DNA of 36,434 nucleotides from positions 1-36,434 of the forward strand of contig JAPSKP010000018.1 in NCBI GenBank assembly GCA_031181585.1, written 5' to 3'. A program made the translations under genes and the position numbers. Every line of letters begins with the position of its first letter. The first letter of the stretch is position 1. Below the pieces are notes generated by a model, which worked only from the letters and a program-made list of their open reading frames with translations, did no database searches and was not told the DNA's origin. Origin of the DNA: Lysinibacillus sp. GTDB taxonomy: Bacteria > Bacillota > Bacilli > Bacillales_A > Planococcaceae. Of this stretch, positions 8,802 through 17,129 are shown in pieces.

Positions 8802-10271
8802 TTATACGAATTTTAATTTCCCTGCTTCAATAGCGATTTGCGCGTCGCTGTGTGGATATTTTTTGTTTTCGATAATCTGATAATCTTCATGCCCTTTACC
8901 CGCAAAAATAATGATATCACCAGGCTCTGCGATTTCCACTGCATGGCGCACTGCTTCTGCACGGTCACCGATGCACGCATAGTTATCATGGAGCATTCCT
9001 TTTGCCAGATCACCTGTAATACTGTCATATGCTTCGTAGCGTGGGTCATCTGTTGTCAATACCACATAATCAGCTATTGAAGCTTTTTCTGCCATGGCCG
9101 GTCTTTTTGATTTATCCCGGTTTCCTCCCGTTCCAACAAGGAAAATAAGCTTACTTCCTTCCTTTTTATAAGGAAGTGCAGCATCAATTGCTTTTTCGAT
9201 CGCATCCGGCGTATGTGCATAGTCGATGAAAATTTGTATCGGCAGTTCTGTATGTACCTTTTCCATACGGCCTTTTACTGGTGGGAGATTTTCAATTTGT
9301 TCGATAATCAACTCCAAAGCAAAACCGCGTGAATAGAAGGTTGCCGTAGCTGCAAGGATATTATAGACATTAAATTCACCCAGCAAATGCATAGCTACCG
9401 GGAAAGTCCCTTCCGGTGTCAGCATATCAAAATAGGTCATGCCATTTTCATAACGGATATTTTCAGCGCTGAACACTGCCTGATTTTTAAGTCCGTATGT
9501 CCAAATCGGAAATGGCGTCAGCTTTGCATACCGCTCGCTCCAAGGGTCATCCGCATTCAAAACAACACTTTTATTTTTCGATAAGTCTTGTCCGAGCTGT
9601 GAAAACAGCAGTCCCTTCGCATTTCCGTACTCCTCCATCGTGCCATGGAAATCCAAGTGGTCATGTGTCAAGTTCGTGAAAATGGCTACATCATAATCTA
9701 CCCCAGCCAAACGGCCAAGTGTCAAACCATGTGAAGAGACCTCCATGACCATTGCACGGCAGCCTTCCATTTTTGCACGGAAAATCATCTGCTGAGTATT
9801 GAGGGCATCACTTGTTGTGTTCGCTGATTCGTACAGTACACCATTTAAATTAAAGCCAATCGTACCAGAGAGGGCTGATTTCTCACCAAGTCCAACTAAA
9901 ATATTGTGAATGATACCAGCTACACTCGTCTTTCCGTTTGTTCCTGTTACCCCGATCATCGTCAAATCATTAGATGGATAATCAAAGAACTTTGCCGATA
10001 GCAACCCTAGCGCCCGGTCTGTACTGTCAACAATAACCTGGGCGATATTCCCTTTTAAATCAAGTTCACGTTCTGTTACAACAATTGTTGCACCAGCATC
10101 CACAGCCTTTTGGGCAAAGTCATGCCCATCTACTGTATATCCTTTAATACAAATGAATAGCGTACTCGGTTGTACACCACGCGAATCAATTGCAATATCT
10201 TTAATATTATTCGGCAAACGCCCAATGACTTTTTTGTGCGGAAGAGCGCTCAAAATTTCTTCTGCATACAT
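8802..10271 (-). CDS. murE: UDP-N-acetylmuramyl-tripeptide synthetase MurE (third residue Lys or meso-DAP unresolved)
   Basis: 489-residue Mur ligase that adds the third amino acid of the peptidoglycan stem peptide to UDP-MurNAc-L-Ala-D-Glu in the cytoplasm. Landmarks: DSRGVQPSTLFICIKG (N-terminal UDP-binding domain), P-loop TGTNGKTS (109-116), MEVSSHGL, Lys219 in EEYGNAKGLL (carbamylated lysine position), IDYAHTPDAI, and the C-terminal domain. The specificity loop reads DDPR (408-411) and is followed by GKGHEDYQ (458-465). Established: meso-DAP enzymes have DNPR with GKGHExYQ, whereas the Lys enzyme of S. aureus has DNPA with KGREPYQ. This copy has Arg and Glu of the DAP type but Asp for Asn. 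It stands outside the dcw cluster. It begins 3 nt after the M42 peptidase gene with GGAGGATTAAGC before ATG, so the two are translationally coupled. Confidence 0.95.
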   Translation of the reverse strand: MYAEEILSALPHKKVIGRLPNNIKDIAIDSRGVQPSTLFICIKGYTVDGHDFAQKAVDAGATIVVTERELDLKGNIAQVIVDSTDRALGLLSAKFFDYPSNDLTMIGVTGTNGKTSVAGIIHNILVGLGEKSALSGTIGFNLNGVLYESANTTSDALNTQQMIFRAKMEGCRAMVMEVSSHGLTLGRLAGVDYDVAIFTNLTHDHLDFHGTMEEYGNAKGLLFSQLGQDLSKNKSVVLNADDPWSERYAKLTPFPIWTYGLKNQAVFSAENIRYENGMTYFDMLTPEGTFPVAMHLLGEFNVYNILAATATFYSRGFALELIIEQIENLPPVKGRMEKVHTELPIQIFIDYAHTPDAIEKAIDAALPYKKEGSKLIFLVGTGGNRDKSKRPAMAEKASIADYVVLTTDDPRYEAYDSITGDLAKGMLHDNYACIGDRAEAVRHAVEIAEPGDIIIFAGKGHEDYQIIENKKYPHSDAQIAIEAGKLKFV

Positions 10272-10273
10272 GC

Positions 10274-11335
10274 TTAATCCTCCATTTCAACTAGTGGTGA
10301 CATAATATAAGCAAACAATAGCTGCGCCGTAGCTTTCAGGGAATCGATATGTGTACGTTCATAAGCATGGCTTGATTCTATTCCCGGTCCAAACAGCGCA
10401 TGACGGATATCGTACCCTGCACGGATTGCTGCAGAGGCATCCGAGCCGTAGTAAGGGTAGATATCGAGCTTATAATCGATCTGATTAGCTTTTGCAAGCT
10501 CAACAAGATGGCGAGTTAATTCATAATGATATGGACCACTTGAATCTTTCGCACAAATAGAAACGGTATACTCATCGCTTGTCTGTCCATCACCAATAGC
10601 TCCCATATCTACTGCTATATATTCAACCACTTCAACTGGAATATTTGAATTTCCTCCATAACCGATTTCTTCATTGTTGGAAATATAGAAATGTGTTGTA
10701 TATGGCAGCTTTATATCGTTTTCCTTTAGATATTTCATCACTTCTAATAAAAGTGTTGTGCTCGCCTTATCATCAAGGTGACGAGATTTGATAAAACCGG
10801 TTTCCGTCTTTTCAAAACGTACATCAAAGGATACAAAGTCTCCTACCTCAATCCCCATTTCACGTGTTTCTTTAGGTGATGAAGTCTTTGCATCAAGTCG
10901 TACTTCTATATGATTTTCATCACGCTTTAAATTATCCGCCCCGCGGTATACATGAACAGTTGTTTCATGCATTAAAATTGTACCACGAATTTTATCGCCT
11001 GCGGCAGTATGAATCGTACAGTATTCTCCTTCTACCGCATTCCAATTAAACCCGCCAATCATCCCCAGTTTTAAGCGGCCGCTCGGCTTAATCTCTTTTA
11101 CAATAGCGCCTAATGTATCTGTATGAGCTGTCAACAGGCGTTGTTTTTCTTTATTTTCACCTTCGAATGTTACGATAAGGGCACCTTTATTCGTTTTCTT
11201 ATAATCAATCCCTAAATTATGTAGATATCTACCCATAAAACGCATAATCTCTGTCGTATACCCAGATGGACTTGCTATTTTTACCAACTCTTCTAACAAA
11301 TTCACAGTGTTTTCTTCATTAAAATTGTAGTTCAT
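10274..11335 (-). CDS. M42-family metallo-aminopeptidase (glutamyl aminopeptidase/endoglucanase-like)
   Basis: 353-residue cytoplasmic peptidase. Metal-binding and catalytic positions are readable: His71 in TAHTDTLGA, Asp188 in RHLDDKAST (bridging Asp), Glu222-Glu223 in NNEEIGYGG (catalytic base and ligand), Asp243 in AVDMGAIGD, and the C-terminal His in SSHAYERTH. Members form tetrahedral dodecamers that trim peptides from the N-terminus; substrate preference cannot be read here. The ATG at 11335 follows GAGGGGGT by 7 nt; an in-frame ATG at 11365 would bury that site. It is the first gene of the unit with murE, so shared expression is expected, though a functional link to cell-wall peptides is only inference. 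Confidence 0.92.
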   Translation of the reverse strand: MNYNFNEENTVNLLEELVKIASPSGYTTEIMRFMGRYLHNLGIDYKKTNKGALIVTFEGENKEKQRLLTAHTDTLGAIVKEIKPSGRLKLGMIGGFNWNAVEGEYCTIHTAAGDKIRGTILMHETTVHVYRGADNLKRDENHIEVRLDAKTSSPKETREMGIEVGDFVSFDVRFEKTETGFIKSRHLDDKASTTLLLEVMKYLKENDIKLPYTTHFYISNNEEIGYGGNSNIPVEVVEYIAVDMGAIGDGQTSDEYTVSICAKDSSGPYHYELTRHLVELAKANQIDYKLDIYPYYGSDASAAIRAGYDIRHALFGPGIESSHAYERTHIDSLKATAQLLFAYIMSPLVEMED

Positions 11336-11437
11336 GTCAAATACCCCCTCGATTTTATTTATCATAACAAAATTCAGCGTTTATCGACACAGGGAAATCA
11401 TGTATTATGAAAATATTAACGTGATTTGAGGTGCATA

Positions 11438-13015
11438 ATGCAGCAATTAGAAATTTTGCATAAACGTAATTTGTTCATTTACTTTTCCATGACAATCGCT
11501 TTTTCTATTTATTTTATAACAATTATCGCAGGAATATTTGAATATAGTCATTATTACCCCTTTATAGCAATGACTTCGATTGTACTCATAGGCATTTTAT
11601 TTTGCTTGAAAATATCGCCTAGAGTCTTAAGAGTCGTCTTATTATGTACTTGGAATTGTCTCATCGTCTTTAATATTTTAATCCATCAACAGGTGATTGC
11701 CTTCTACTGGTTGCTGTTTTTTATTCTAATGGTGAGCATTTATCAATCCTTTATCATCACTATGGTCGCTTCGCTTAGCAGCACTGTTCAAGCAGCCTTC
11801 ATTCTGTTCTTTTTCTTTAAGCCAACCTACCTCCCGTCTTCTGTTGTCAATGAGATGTATATTTTCTTTCTTTTACTGATTGTTCTATTAGGAGCCATAC
11901 AACTATTATATATTCGTCGGTTTTGGAAAACGGTTGAGCATACCCATCTTGAACGAGAACGAAGACTTTCTTCTACCGAGGCATACTTGCATTTGTTTTT
12001 TGAGCAAGCTGAGGACGCCATTGCTGTGTTTGACTTAGAGGGAAAAACGATCGAGGTGAACCCTGCATTTGAAAGGTTATATGGATGGAGCCGAGAAGAA
12101 TGTATCGGCAATTCCCTGCCCCTTATTCCTTCTGGCAATGCAGCGGCAGCAAAAGAAAGAATAAACCGATTGATGAAGGGGGAAAGCTTTCACCTTCTGG
12201 AAACCCAGGATATGAAAAAAGATGGTACTGTCTTTGATGCGCAGATTTCCTTGTCGCCCATCTATAATGAATATGATGATATTATTGCAATTTCTGTCAT
12301 CTCTCGTGATATCTCGCTAATTAAAGAACACGAGAGATTAGTAATGCAATCCGAAAAGTTAAATCTAGCTGGCGAAATTGCTGCAGGGGTAGCACATGAA
12401 ATTCGCAATCCGATGACTGTTATTTCAGGATTCACCCAAATGATAGCATCGGATAAAGACTCTCCCTATTATAGCTACATAGGGACGCTCCAGTCGGAAA
12501 TTGAACGAATTGATACGATTATCTCAAACTTTCTCATTCTATCGCGACCTCAGGCAGAGACATATAAACGAATCGACCTTCGTGCCATATTAGATGAGGT
12601 AACAGAGTTTTTTTTATTGGAGTTCCACAGCCGCCAGATCCATTTTTCCATAGAAAGTCAGGAGCAGCGTGCAATCATTAATGGAAATGCTAATCAAATC
12701 AAGCAGGTATTTATCAATTTGATTCAGAATGCAATTGAGGCAATTGACTGCGAGGGCAGGATTACACTTTCATTAAGCAATGACGATGAGCATCTATTTA
12801 TCCACTTACTGGATACTGGAGCCGGTATTCCTCCTCATCTGCTAGAACGTATTTTTGAACCGTTTTATACAACAAAATCAAAAGGGACTGGCCTTGGTAT
12901 GATGATCATCAATAAAATCATCACAGAACATATGGGATCCATTACGCTGCGCAGCCAAGAACAAGTCGGAACAGAGATTTCTATTACTTTTCCTCTTCTT
13001 TCACTAGATAACTAG
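11438..13015 (+). CDS. PAS-domain sensor histidine kinase (orphan, sporulation-kinase-like)
   Basis: 525-residue membrane kinase. Residues about 10-160 form five to six membrane segments with almost no extracellular loop. A PAS domain follows (about 183-296: AEDAIAVFDLEGKTIEVN, GWSREECIG). HisKA has the H-box VAHEIRNPMTVISGF with His320 as phosphoacceptor. HATPase_c has the N-box QVFINLIQNAIEAI, G1 DTGAGIP, F-box FEPFYTTKSKG and G2 GTGLGM. The intramembrane-type sensor and lack of a neighbouring response regulator fit phosphorelay kinases such as KinB/KinD/KinE of Bacillus, which feed Spo0F, but the signal and target are not shown by sequence. The ATG at 11438 follows TGAGGTG; the frame opens upstream at TTG 11426. 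Confidence 0.9.
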   Translation: MQQLEILHKRNLFIYFSMTIAFSIYFITIIAGIFEYSHYYPFIAMTSIVLIGILFCLKISPRVLRVVLLCTWNCLIVFNILIHQQVIAFYWLLFFILMVSIYQSFIITMVASLSSTVQAAFILFFFFKPTYLPSSVVNEMYIFFLLLIVLLGAIQLLYIRRFWKTVEHTHLERERRLSSTEAYLHLFFEQAEDAIAVFDLEGKTIEVNPAFERLYGWSREECIGNSLPLIPSGNAAAAKERINRLMKGESFHLLETQDMKKDGTVFDAQISLSPIYNEYDDIIAISVISRDISLIKEHERLVMQSEKLNLAGEIAAGVAHEIRNPMTVISGFTQMIASDKDSPYYSYIGTLQSEIERIDTIISNFLILSRPQAETYKRIDLRAILDEVTEFFLLEFHSRQIHFSIESQEQRAIINGNANQIKQVFINLIQNAIEAIDCEGRITLSLSNDDEHLFIHLLDTGAGIPPHLLERIFEPFYTTKSKGTGLGMMIINKIITEHMGSITLRSQEQVGTEISITFPLLSLDN

Positions 13016-13103
13016 TTATTATATTTCATCAATGAATATAATTTTCGCTACTTTCTCTCCATTCAATTACTATGAATTGTCCAAAGTCTGTTTCTATACT
13101 AAA

Positions 13104-13155
13104 AAACCAGGATGGGTAAGCTTTACCCCCCTCCTGGTTTATTTTTGATTTTTTT
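13104..13155 (+). terminator. Terminator of the histidine kinase gene
   Basis: Hairpin AAACCAGGA / TCCTGGTTT with an inner GGGTAA / TTTACCC pairing, followed by ATTTTTGATTTTTTT on the plus strand. Confidence 0.92.
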
Positions 13156-13282
13156 ATAATTAATTACAACACGGCTCGTTTTTTATAGAAACTCTCATTA
13201 TTTCTCCAATAAAGCCTGAAAATAGGTATTAAATATGGTTAAATAGGTACCTTATGTCCCTTATCATCAGGCGAATAGTACA

Positions 13283-14671
13283 TTATTTCATAATGGTACG
13301 TACTAATTTTACCTTTTGCTTATATGGCGGGAACAATAGATTGTTTGCCAGCTTTGATGACCGTTTTAAAATGGACTTTGGATGTGTAAAATTCTCAAAG
13401 CTTGCTTTACCATGATAGGCTTTAACCCCAGAAGGTCCTACGCCGCCAAATGGTAGATGGGCATTCCCTACATGTGTTATTACATCGTTAATACAGCCGC
13501 CGCCAAATGGCAGCTCCTCTAGGAAGTATTCGATTGCACCTTCATTTTCAGAGAATAGATAAGCTGCAAGAGGCTTTGGCAATTGGCGCACACAATGTAT
13601 AACGCGCGGCAAGTCTTCATAAGCCATGATTGGCATGATCGGGCCAAATAATTCATCTTCCATCGATGGGCTGGACCAATCTACATTTTCTAAAATCGTA
13701 GGCTCAATATATAAATCATCAGCTTCTGTACGGCCGCCAAACGTAATATTCCCAGCTTCCTGGTCTAGAATTGACTGCAGGCGGTTAAATTGCCGTTCAT
13801 TAATAATACGGCCGAAGTCCTTACTTTGCTGCGGGTCTTTTCCATAAAATTGTGTAAGTGTTTTTTGCAGCTTTTGCACAAACTTCTTATAAACGGAACG
13901 CTGCACAAGCACATAATCCGGTGCTACACATGTCTGACCGGCATTATTGAATTTCCCCCAGGCAATACGTTTAGCAGCTACGTCTAAGTTTGCCGTCTGG
14001 TCTACGATTGCCGGACTTTTACCTCCTAGCTCCAAAGCAATTGGTGTCAGTCTTTCAGCAGCAGCCTTCGCTACGATTTTGCCGACTGCGACACTCCCTG
14101 TAAAGAAGATATAGTCAAAAGAAGCGTGAATAAGGGCTGTTACTTCTTCTTTCTCGCCCTCAACTACACGAACGTAATACGGTTCAAAGGTTTCTTCTAA
14201 AATTGTTTTTAGTATCGCTGCCGTATGAACACTGGATTCCGAAGGCTTGACGATAGCAGTATTTCCTCCAATAATCGCACCGAGCAGCGGCTCGATGACA
14301 AGCTGGAATGGATAATTGAACGGTCCAATAATCAATACTACCCCATAAGGTTCCCTTACGATAAAGCTCTTACCAGGCTGGAACTGAATAGGTGTCTTTA
14401 CCGCTTCCGGCTTCATCCATTCATCCAAGTGATCCAGCATATAGGAAATGGAGTCATAGACTATTCCGATTTCCGTTGCATAAGCTTCAAATTCACTTTT
14501 ATTTAAATCCAGCTTCAAGGCCTGAATAACATCTTTTTCATACTTTTTGATTGTTTCCTTCAGCTTTACAAGCTGTGCTTTACGAAATTCTATATCCTTT
14601 GTAGCCCTTGTAAAATAATACGTTCGCTGCTCTTCAATCATATTTTCTACATCTGCTTGCGTAAAATTCAT
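13283..14671 (-). CDS. NAD(P)-dependent aldehyde dehydrogenase (class-3/YwdH-like)
   Basis: 462-residue enzyme oxidising aldehydes to carboxylates. Catalytic Cys248 lies in NNAGQTCVAPDY and the general-base Glu214 in LELGGKSPAIV. The nucleotide-binding loop is FTGSVAVGKIV (190-200), and the oxyanion/cofactor region is GPFNYPF (116-122). The short length, lack of an N-terminal extension and hydrophobic, basic C-terminus (PPYKQKVKLVRTIMK) match class-3/fatty-aldehyde dehydrogenases such as Bacillus YwdH. The ATG at 14671 follows GAGGGGG. The gene is monocistronic. Its promoter spacer contains a perfect inverted repeat at 14743-14760, suggesting repression by a regulator that is not encoded in the window. 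Confidence 0.93.
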   Translation of the reverse strand: MNFTQADVENMIEEQRTYYFTRATKDIEFRKAQLVKLKETIKKYEKDVIQALKLDLNKSEFEAYATEIGIVYDSISYMLDHLDEWMKPEAVKTPIQFQPGKSFIVREPYGVVLIIGPFNYPFQLVIEPLLGAIIGGNTAIVKPSESSVHTAAILKTILEETFEPYYVRVVEGEKEEVTALIHASFDYIFFTGSVAVGKIVAKAAAERLTPIALELGGKSPAIVDQTANLDVAAKRIAWGKFNNAGQTCVAPDYVLVQRSVYKKFVQKLQKTLTQFYGKDPQQSKDFGRIINERQFNRLQSILDQEAGNITFGGRTEADDLYIEPTILENVDWSSPSMEDELFGPIMPIMAYEDLPRVIHCVRQLPKPLAAYLFSENEGAIEYFLEELPFGGGCINDVITHVGNAHLPFGGVGPSGVKAYHGKASFENFTHPKSILKRSSKLANNLLFPPYKQKVKLVRTIMK

Positions 14672-14733
14672 TGTCTATTTTCCCCCTCTTTTTTTAATTT
14701 GAATGCATAATCCAACTGCTTGCTCACATATTA

Positions 14734-14763
14734 ACTATATATACATTACATCGGTAATGTTAA
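14734..14763 (-). promoter_or_regulatory. Sigma-A-type promoter of the aldehyde dehydrogenase with an embedded operator-like palindrome
   Basis: Minus strand: -35 TTAACA (14758-14763), 18-bp spacer, -10 TATAGT (14734-14739). The spacer and -35 overlap contain ACATTAC-ATCG-GTAATGT (14743-14760), a perfect 7+7 inverted repeat with a 4-nt centre. This is the expected geometry for a repressor operator, for example of TetR or MarR type. Confidence 0.55.
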
Positions 14764-14815
14764 ACCCTTTCCGATGATGCATGTTGGTACAAAAATCGTA
14801 ACACTTGCACTGAAT

Positions 14816-14841
14816 GTTTACAAATAAAATCGCTAGGGTAC
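14816..14841 (+). promoter_or_regulatory. Sigma-B-like (general stress) promoter
   Basis: GTTTAC (14816-14821), 14-bp spacer, GGGTAC (14836-14841). The Bacillus sigma-B consensus is GTTTaa-N12-15-GGGTAt, so both boxes match with one mismatch in the last -10 base and one in -35. It lies about 60 nt before the small ORF at 14901. Confidence 0.5.
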
Positions 14842-14900
14842 AGTTTATCAACAACAAAACGGAGACTTACTATTTCCACTAAAAGAAGGAGGCAATTTTT

Positions 14901-15050
14901 ATGATTATTACAGAGACATGGTGGGAGACTATTTTTTCTGGCGTACTAGCAATAGGAATCGACGAGAAAAAACTGCATCAACTAGAAGACGAATCATTCC
15001 TATATTTCAAGGAACAATTGCCTGAAATTCAAGATGAAACTGAATATTAA
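14901..15050 (+). CDS. Small hypothetical protein (49 aa)
   Basis: The ORF encodes 49 residues starting MIITETWWETIFSGVLAIGI, with an acidic C-terminal half (DEKKLHQLEDESF, QLPEIQDETEY). It is supported by a strong ribosome site (AAGGAGG, 8 nt before the ATG), an upstream sigma-B-like promoter and a good terminator 30 nt downstream, making a complete monocistronic unit. Residues 1-20 are hydrophobic and aromatic and the rest is charged, so a peripheral membrane or amphipathic microprotein is possible. I do not recognise the family. A stress-induced role is only inferred from the promoter. Confidence 0.6.
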   Translation: MIITETWWETIFSGVLAIGIDEKKLHQLEDESFLYFKEQLPEIQDETEY

Positions 15051-15080
15051 TGTAAATAACTAAATATGAAAATTTAATCT

Positions 15081-15125
15081 AAAGCGCAGTCAGGCCGATC
15101 GGAAAGCTTATGCTGCGCTTTTTTA
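15081..15125 (+). terminator. Terminator after the 49-aa gene
   Basis: AAAGCGCAG / CTGCGCTTT arms enclose a smaller inner stem and are followed by TTTTT on the plus strand. Confidence 0.85.
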
Positions 15126-15148
15126 CATTGTCTTTTATCCCCTCCACT

Positions 15149-15177
15149 TTGCATTTCCTTCTCATCCCCCGTATAAT
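15149..15177 (+). promoter_or_regulatory. Sigma-A promoter of the 167-aa hypothetical gene
   Basis: TTGCAT (15149-15154), 17-bp spacer, TATAAT (15172-15177), a near-perfect vegetative promoter 36 nt before the ATG. Confidence 0.82.
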
Positions 15178-15213
15178 CGCTAAAGAGATTGACTATAAAC
15201 GTGGAGGGAATGT

Positions 15214-15717
15214 ATGTTTAGAAAATTCACGAAGCTTTATATGGTTTTATTATTAATTTTGATTGTTATTGGGGGAGTTGGCATCTTTCTTTCGGATAAG
15301 CCAGATGAAGATGATCTCGCAAGTCTAGAGGAACAAGCGGCTAAAAAGACACCTGGTTACGCGACAATGACTTCACTAGCTCAAATTGTTGAAAAGCATC
15401 TCCTGGAAGATTCAATTCTTGATATCCAGGTTTCTCCTAACGGTAACCGGGAAGATGCATTGTTACAATTACAGACAACCGAATTTCTGACAGAGGATAT
15501 ACTCCTTAAAAACACATTTAACATGCTGCAGGATGTACAAAAAGTCGATACACTTAATACATTTACAATTGCCTGGTTTATGCAGGAGGAAAGTGAAAAT
15601 GCAGAAGTATTGACACTCACAATCGATAGAAAGACGCTGGATCAGTTACATACCGTTCGTTATAATGACTTACCTGAAATCGCTTCTTCCTATGAAAAGC
15701 ATGAAACTTTACAATAA
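15214..15717 (+). CDS. Hypothetical membrane-anchored extracellular protein (167 aa)
   Basis: Short basic N-terminus (MFRKFTKLY), one strongly hydrophobic segment (MVLLLILIVIGGVGIFL, about 10-26), then an acidic hydrophilic region with no further membrane span. This suggests an uncleaved signal anchor with about 140 residues outside the cell. There is no lipobox Cys. The extracellular part alternates strands and helices (for example DILDIQVSPNG, EVLTLTIDRKTL) but carries no motif I recognise. The ATG follows GTGGAGGG. A near-consensus sigma-A promoter and flanking terminators indicate a monocistronic vegetative gene. Confidence 0.72.
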   Translation: MFRKFTKLYMVLLLILIVIGGVGIFLSDKPDEDDLASLEEQAAKKTPGYATMTSLAQIVEKHLLEDSILDIQVSPNGNREDALLQLQTTEFLTEDILLKNTFNMLQDVQKVDTLNTFTIAWFMQEESENAEVLTLTIDRKTLDQLHTVRYNDLPEIASSYEKHETLQ

Positions 15718-15730
15718 CTAAATTTCCCGG

Positions 15731-15806
15731 CAGTGAGGGTTCCATGCTAGTCCCTATATTGCGATAAAGTATCGCCTATTTCACTAGCTTCCCTCACTTT
15801 TTTAGG
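15731..15806 (+). terminator. Long-stem terminator of the 167-aa hypothetical gene
   Basis: AGTGAGGG at 15732 pairs with CCCTCACT near 15793-15800, with CTAG / CTAG pairing inside and a smaller GCGAT / ATCGC hairpin at the tip. It is followed by TTTTTT. Confidence 0.75.
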
Positions 15807-15853
15807 ATAACCGTTACCTGCCTATTTTCCCCTGATTTCTCTTTACGCCTTGT

Positions 15854-16429
15854 TTAAAAGACAGTCCTAATCATTTCATGGACGTTGCAGTAAGGGTTAT
15901 CCAGACTATTCCCCTCTCTTGATTCCATCATGGCCGTACAATTACGGATCGCAATTTCATGACGAAGAGCGATAGGAGCGATGACCTCCACATTCCCCTT
16001 ATTTCTTCTGTAGCGTGAAACACCAAGATATTCCTCCATTTTTTCATTTAACAGCGCCCTCGGATAAACTTGACTAACGTCAATCTGCTCAAAGTGTAAA
16101 AGTAACCACAATTCAAATGATTCATTAGTATAAGCAATACGGATATTGTGCTCCGTGCAATAAACATTGACCTCTAGTAATTGCTGAGTACTTAAATCAT
16201 CTTTGTCAAAAACAATCCACACCTCATCAAACGGCTGATGACTTGCATCACGGTATGCGTGCTGTGCCAGCTTCATAGCAGAGCGTTTCGCATTCTTTAT
16301 TTTTACGCTGGCCATTTTTGAACGTTTCAAAATTCGGATCTGCTCAAAATAAATCCTTTCTGTTTCACCTTCACAATAAATAAGGACTTTTCTGCGTAAG
16401 GCGAGCCAGCCTCTTTTCCTCATTCCCAT
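15854..16429 (-). CDS. RloB-family protein with TOPRIM-like nuclease fold (orphan)
   Basis: 191-residue basic protein. An N-terminal beta strand with KVLIYCEGETERIYFEQ (14-30) supplies the conserved EGETE. FDEVWIVFDKDD (67-78) supplies the DxD, and NESFELWLLLHFE follows. This order is diagnostic of RloB (Pfam RloB-like, TOPRIM-related). Established: rloB usually sits next to the AAA ATPase gene rloA in restriction-modification or phage-defence islands. Here there is no rloA, no restriction genes and no mobile element, so it is an orphan. The ATG at 16429 follows GAGGG by 6 nt. It is close to full family length. The function of solitary RloB is unknown; nuclease activity is inferred from the fold only. 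Confidence 0.82.
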   Translation of the reverse strand: MGMRKRGWLALRRKVLIYCEGETERIYFEQIRILKRSKMASVKIKNAKRSAMKLAQHAYRDASHQPFDEVWIVFDKDDLSTQQLLEVNVYCTEHNIRIAYTNESFELWLLLHFEQIDVSQVYPRALLNEKMEEYLGVSRYRRNKGNVEVIAPIALRHEIAIRNCTAMMESREGNSLDNPYCNVHEMIRTVF

Positions 16430-17129
16430 CGCTTTCCCTCACTTATCGGTAATCTTGATTTCTCTTGCTCTACAGCGGTAACCAGCAGGCTATAGAAATT
16501 TTCAGCGGCCCCTTATCATTTATAAGTTACGTGTATCCATAAAGCGATACTGCACCAAATAATTACCGTCCTTTTACCGAAATGACAAGGCCTCTAAAAT
16601 CATGATTAAGAAAGCAATACTGCTTTACAACAAAGGATATGATACAGAGACGTTTTCGTATGCAAGCTTTATCTTGAACGAATAATAGGGGATGTAGTTT
16701 TACGGAGGACAAAGAGGCAGCTAGCAGCTGTGCACCATCAGCACCTATTCGCTTAATTAGGAGCCGGAAACCATTAGTCACACAAATTCTGCTGCATAAC
16801 ATATTATTTTGGCCCTGAATTCCTCTCTAAATTAATATGTACTTGTAATAAAAGCCTGGCCTATCTCGCTGAAAAAAGATAGGCGCTTCGCATGCCTCAC
16901 TCTAAAGACAAATCAGCATGTTTACACTCTTCTAACCAGCCTCTACTTACATCACTTCTACCTATTACTTACCTGATGACACACTATCATAGAAGAGAGC
17001 TTGTCTATAGCACCATTTGCCCTCATTTATCACCCGACTAGGAAACAGATTATGCTATTCAACAATTTCAATTTAGCCTCTCGTGTACCTTATTGTTATT
17101 TTTATTGTGAGAAATAGGTATATAACTAT
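16430..17129. other. Long apparently non-coding region between rloB and cotD
   Basis: About 700 bp without a supportable gene. It contains a hairpin, GCCTATCT / AGATAGGC (16859-16884, 10-nt loop, no T-tract). A minus-strand frame of 79 codons (16563-16802) has no ribosome site and an unconvincing composition. A 27-codon plus-strand frame at about 16602 also lacks a ribosome site. No known RNA, repeat ends or transposase fragment were recognised. The right end holds the cotD promoter. Confidence 0.5.

Noticed and set aside
16602-16687. 27-codon plus-strand frame (MIKKAILLYNKGYDTETF...)
   Set aside because: Protein-like composition but no ribosome site, promoter or terminator; too short to support.
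16563-16802. 79-codon minus-strand frame between rloB and cotD
   Set aside because: No ribosome site, no recognisable domain, and composition unlike neighbouring genes; treated as chance or decayed sequence.
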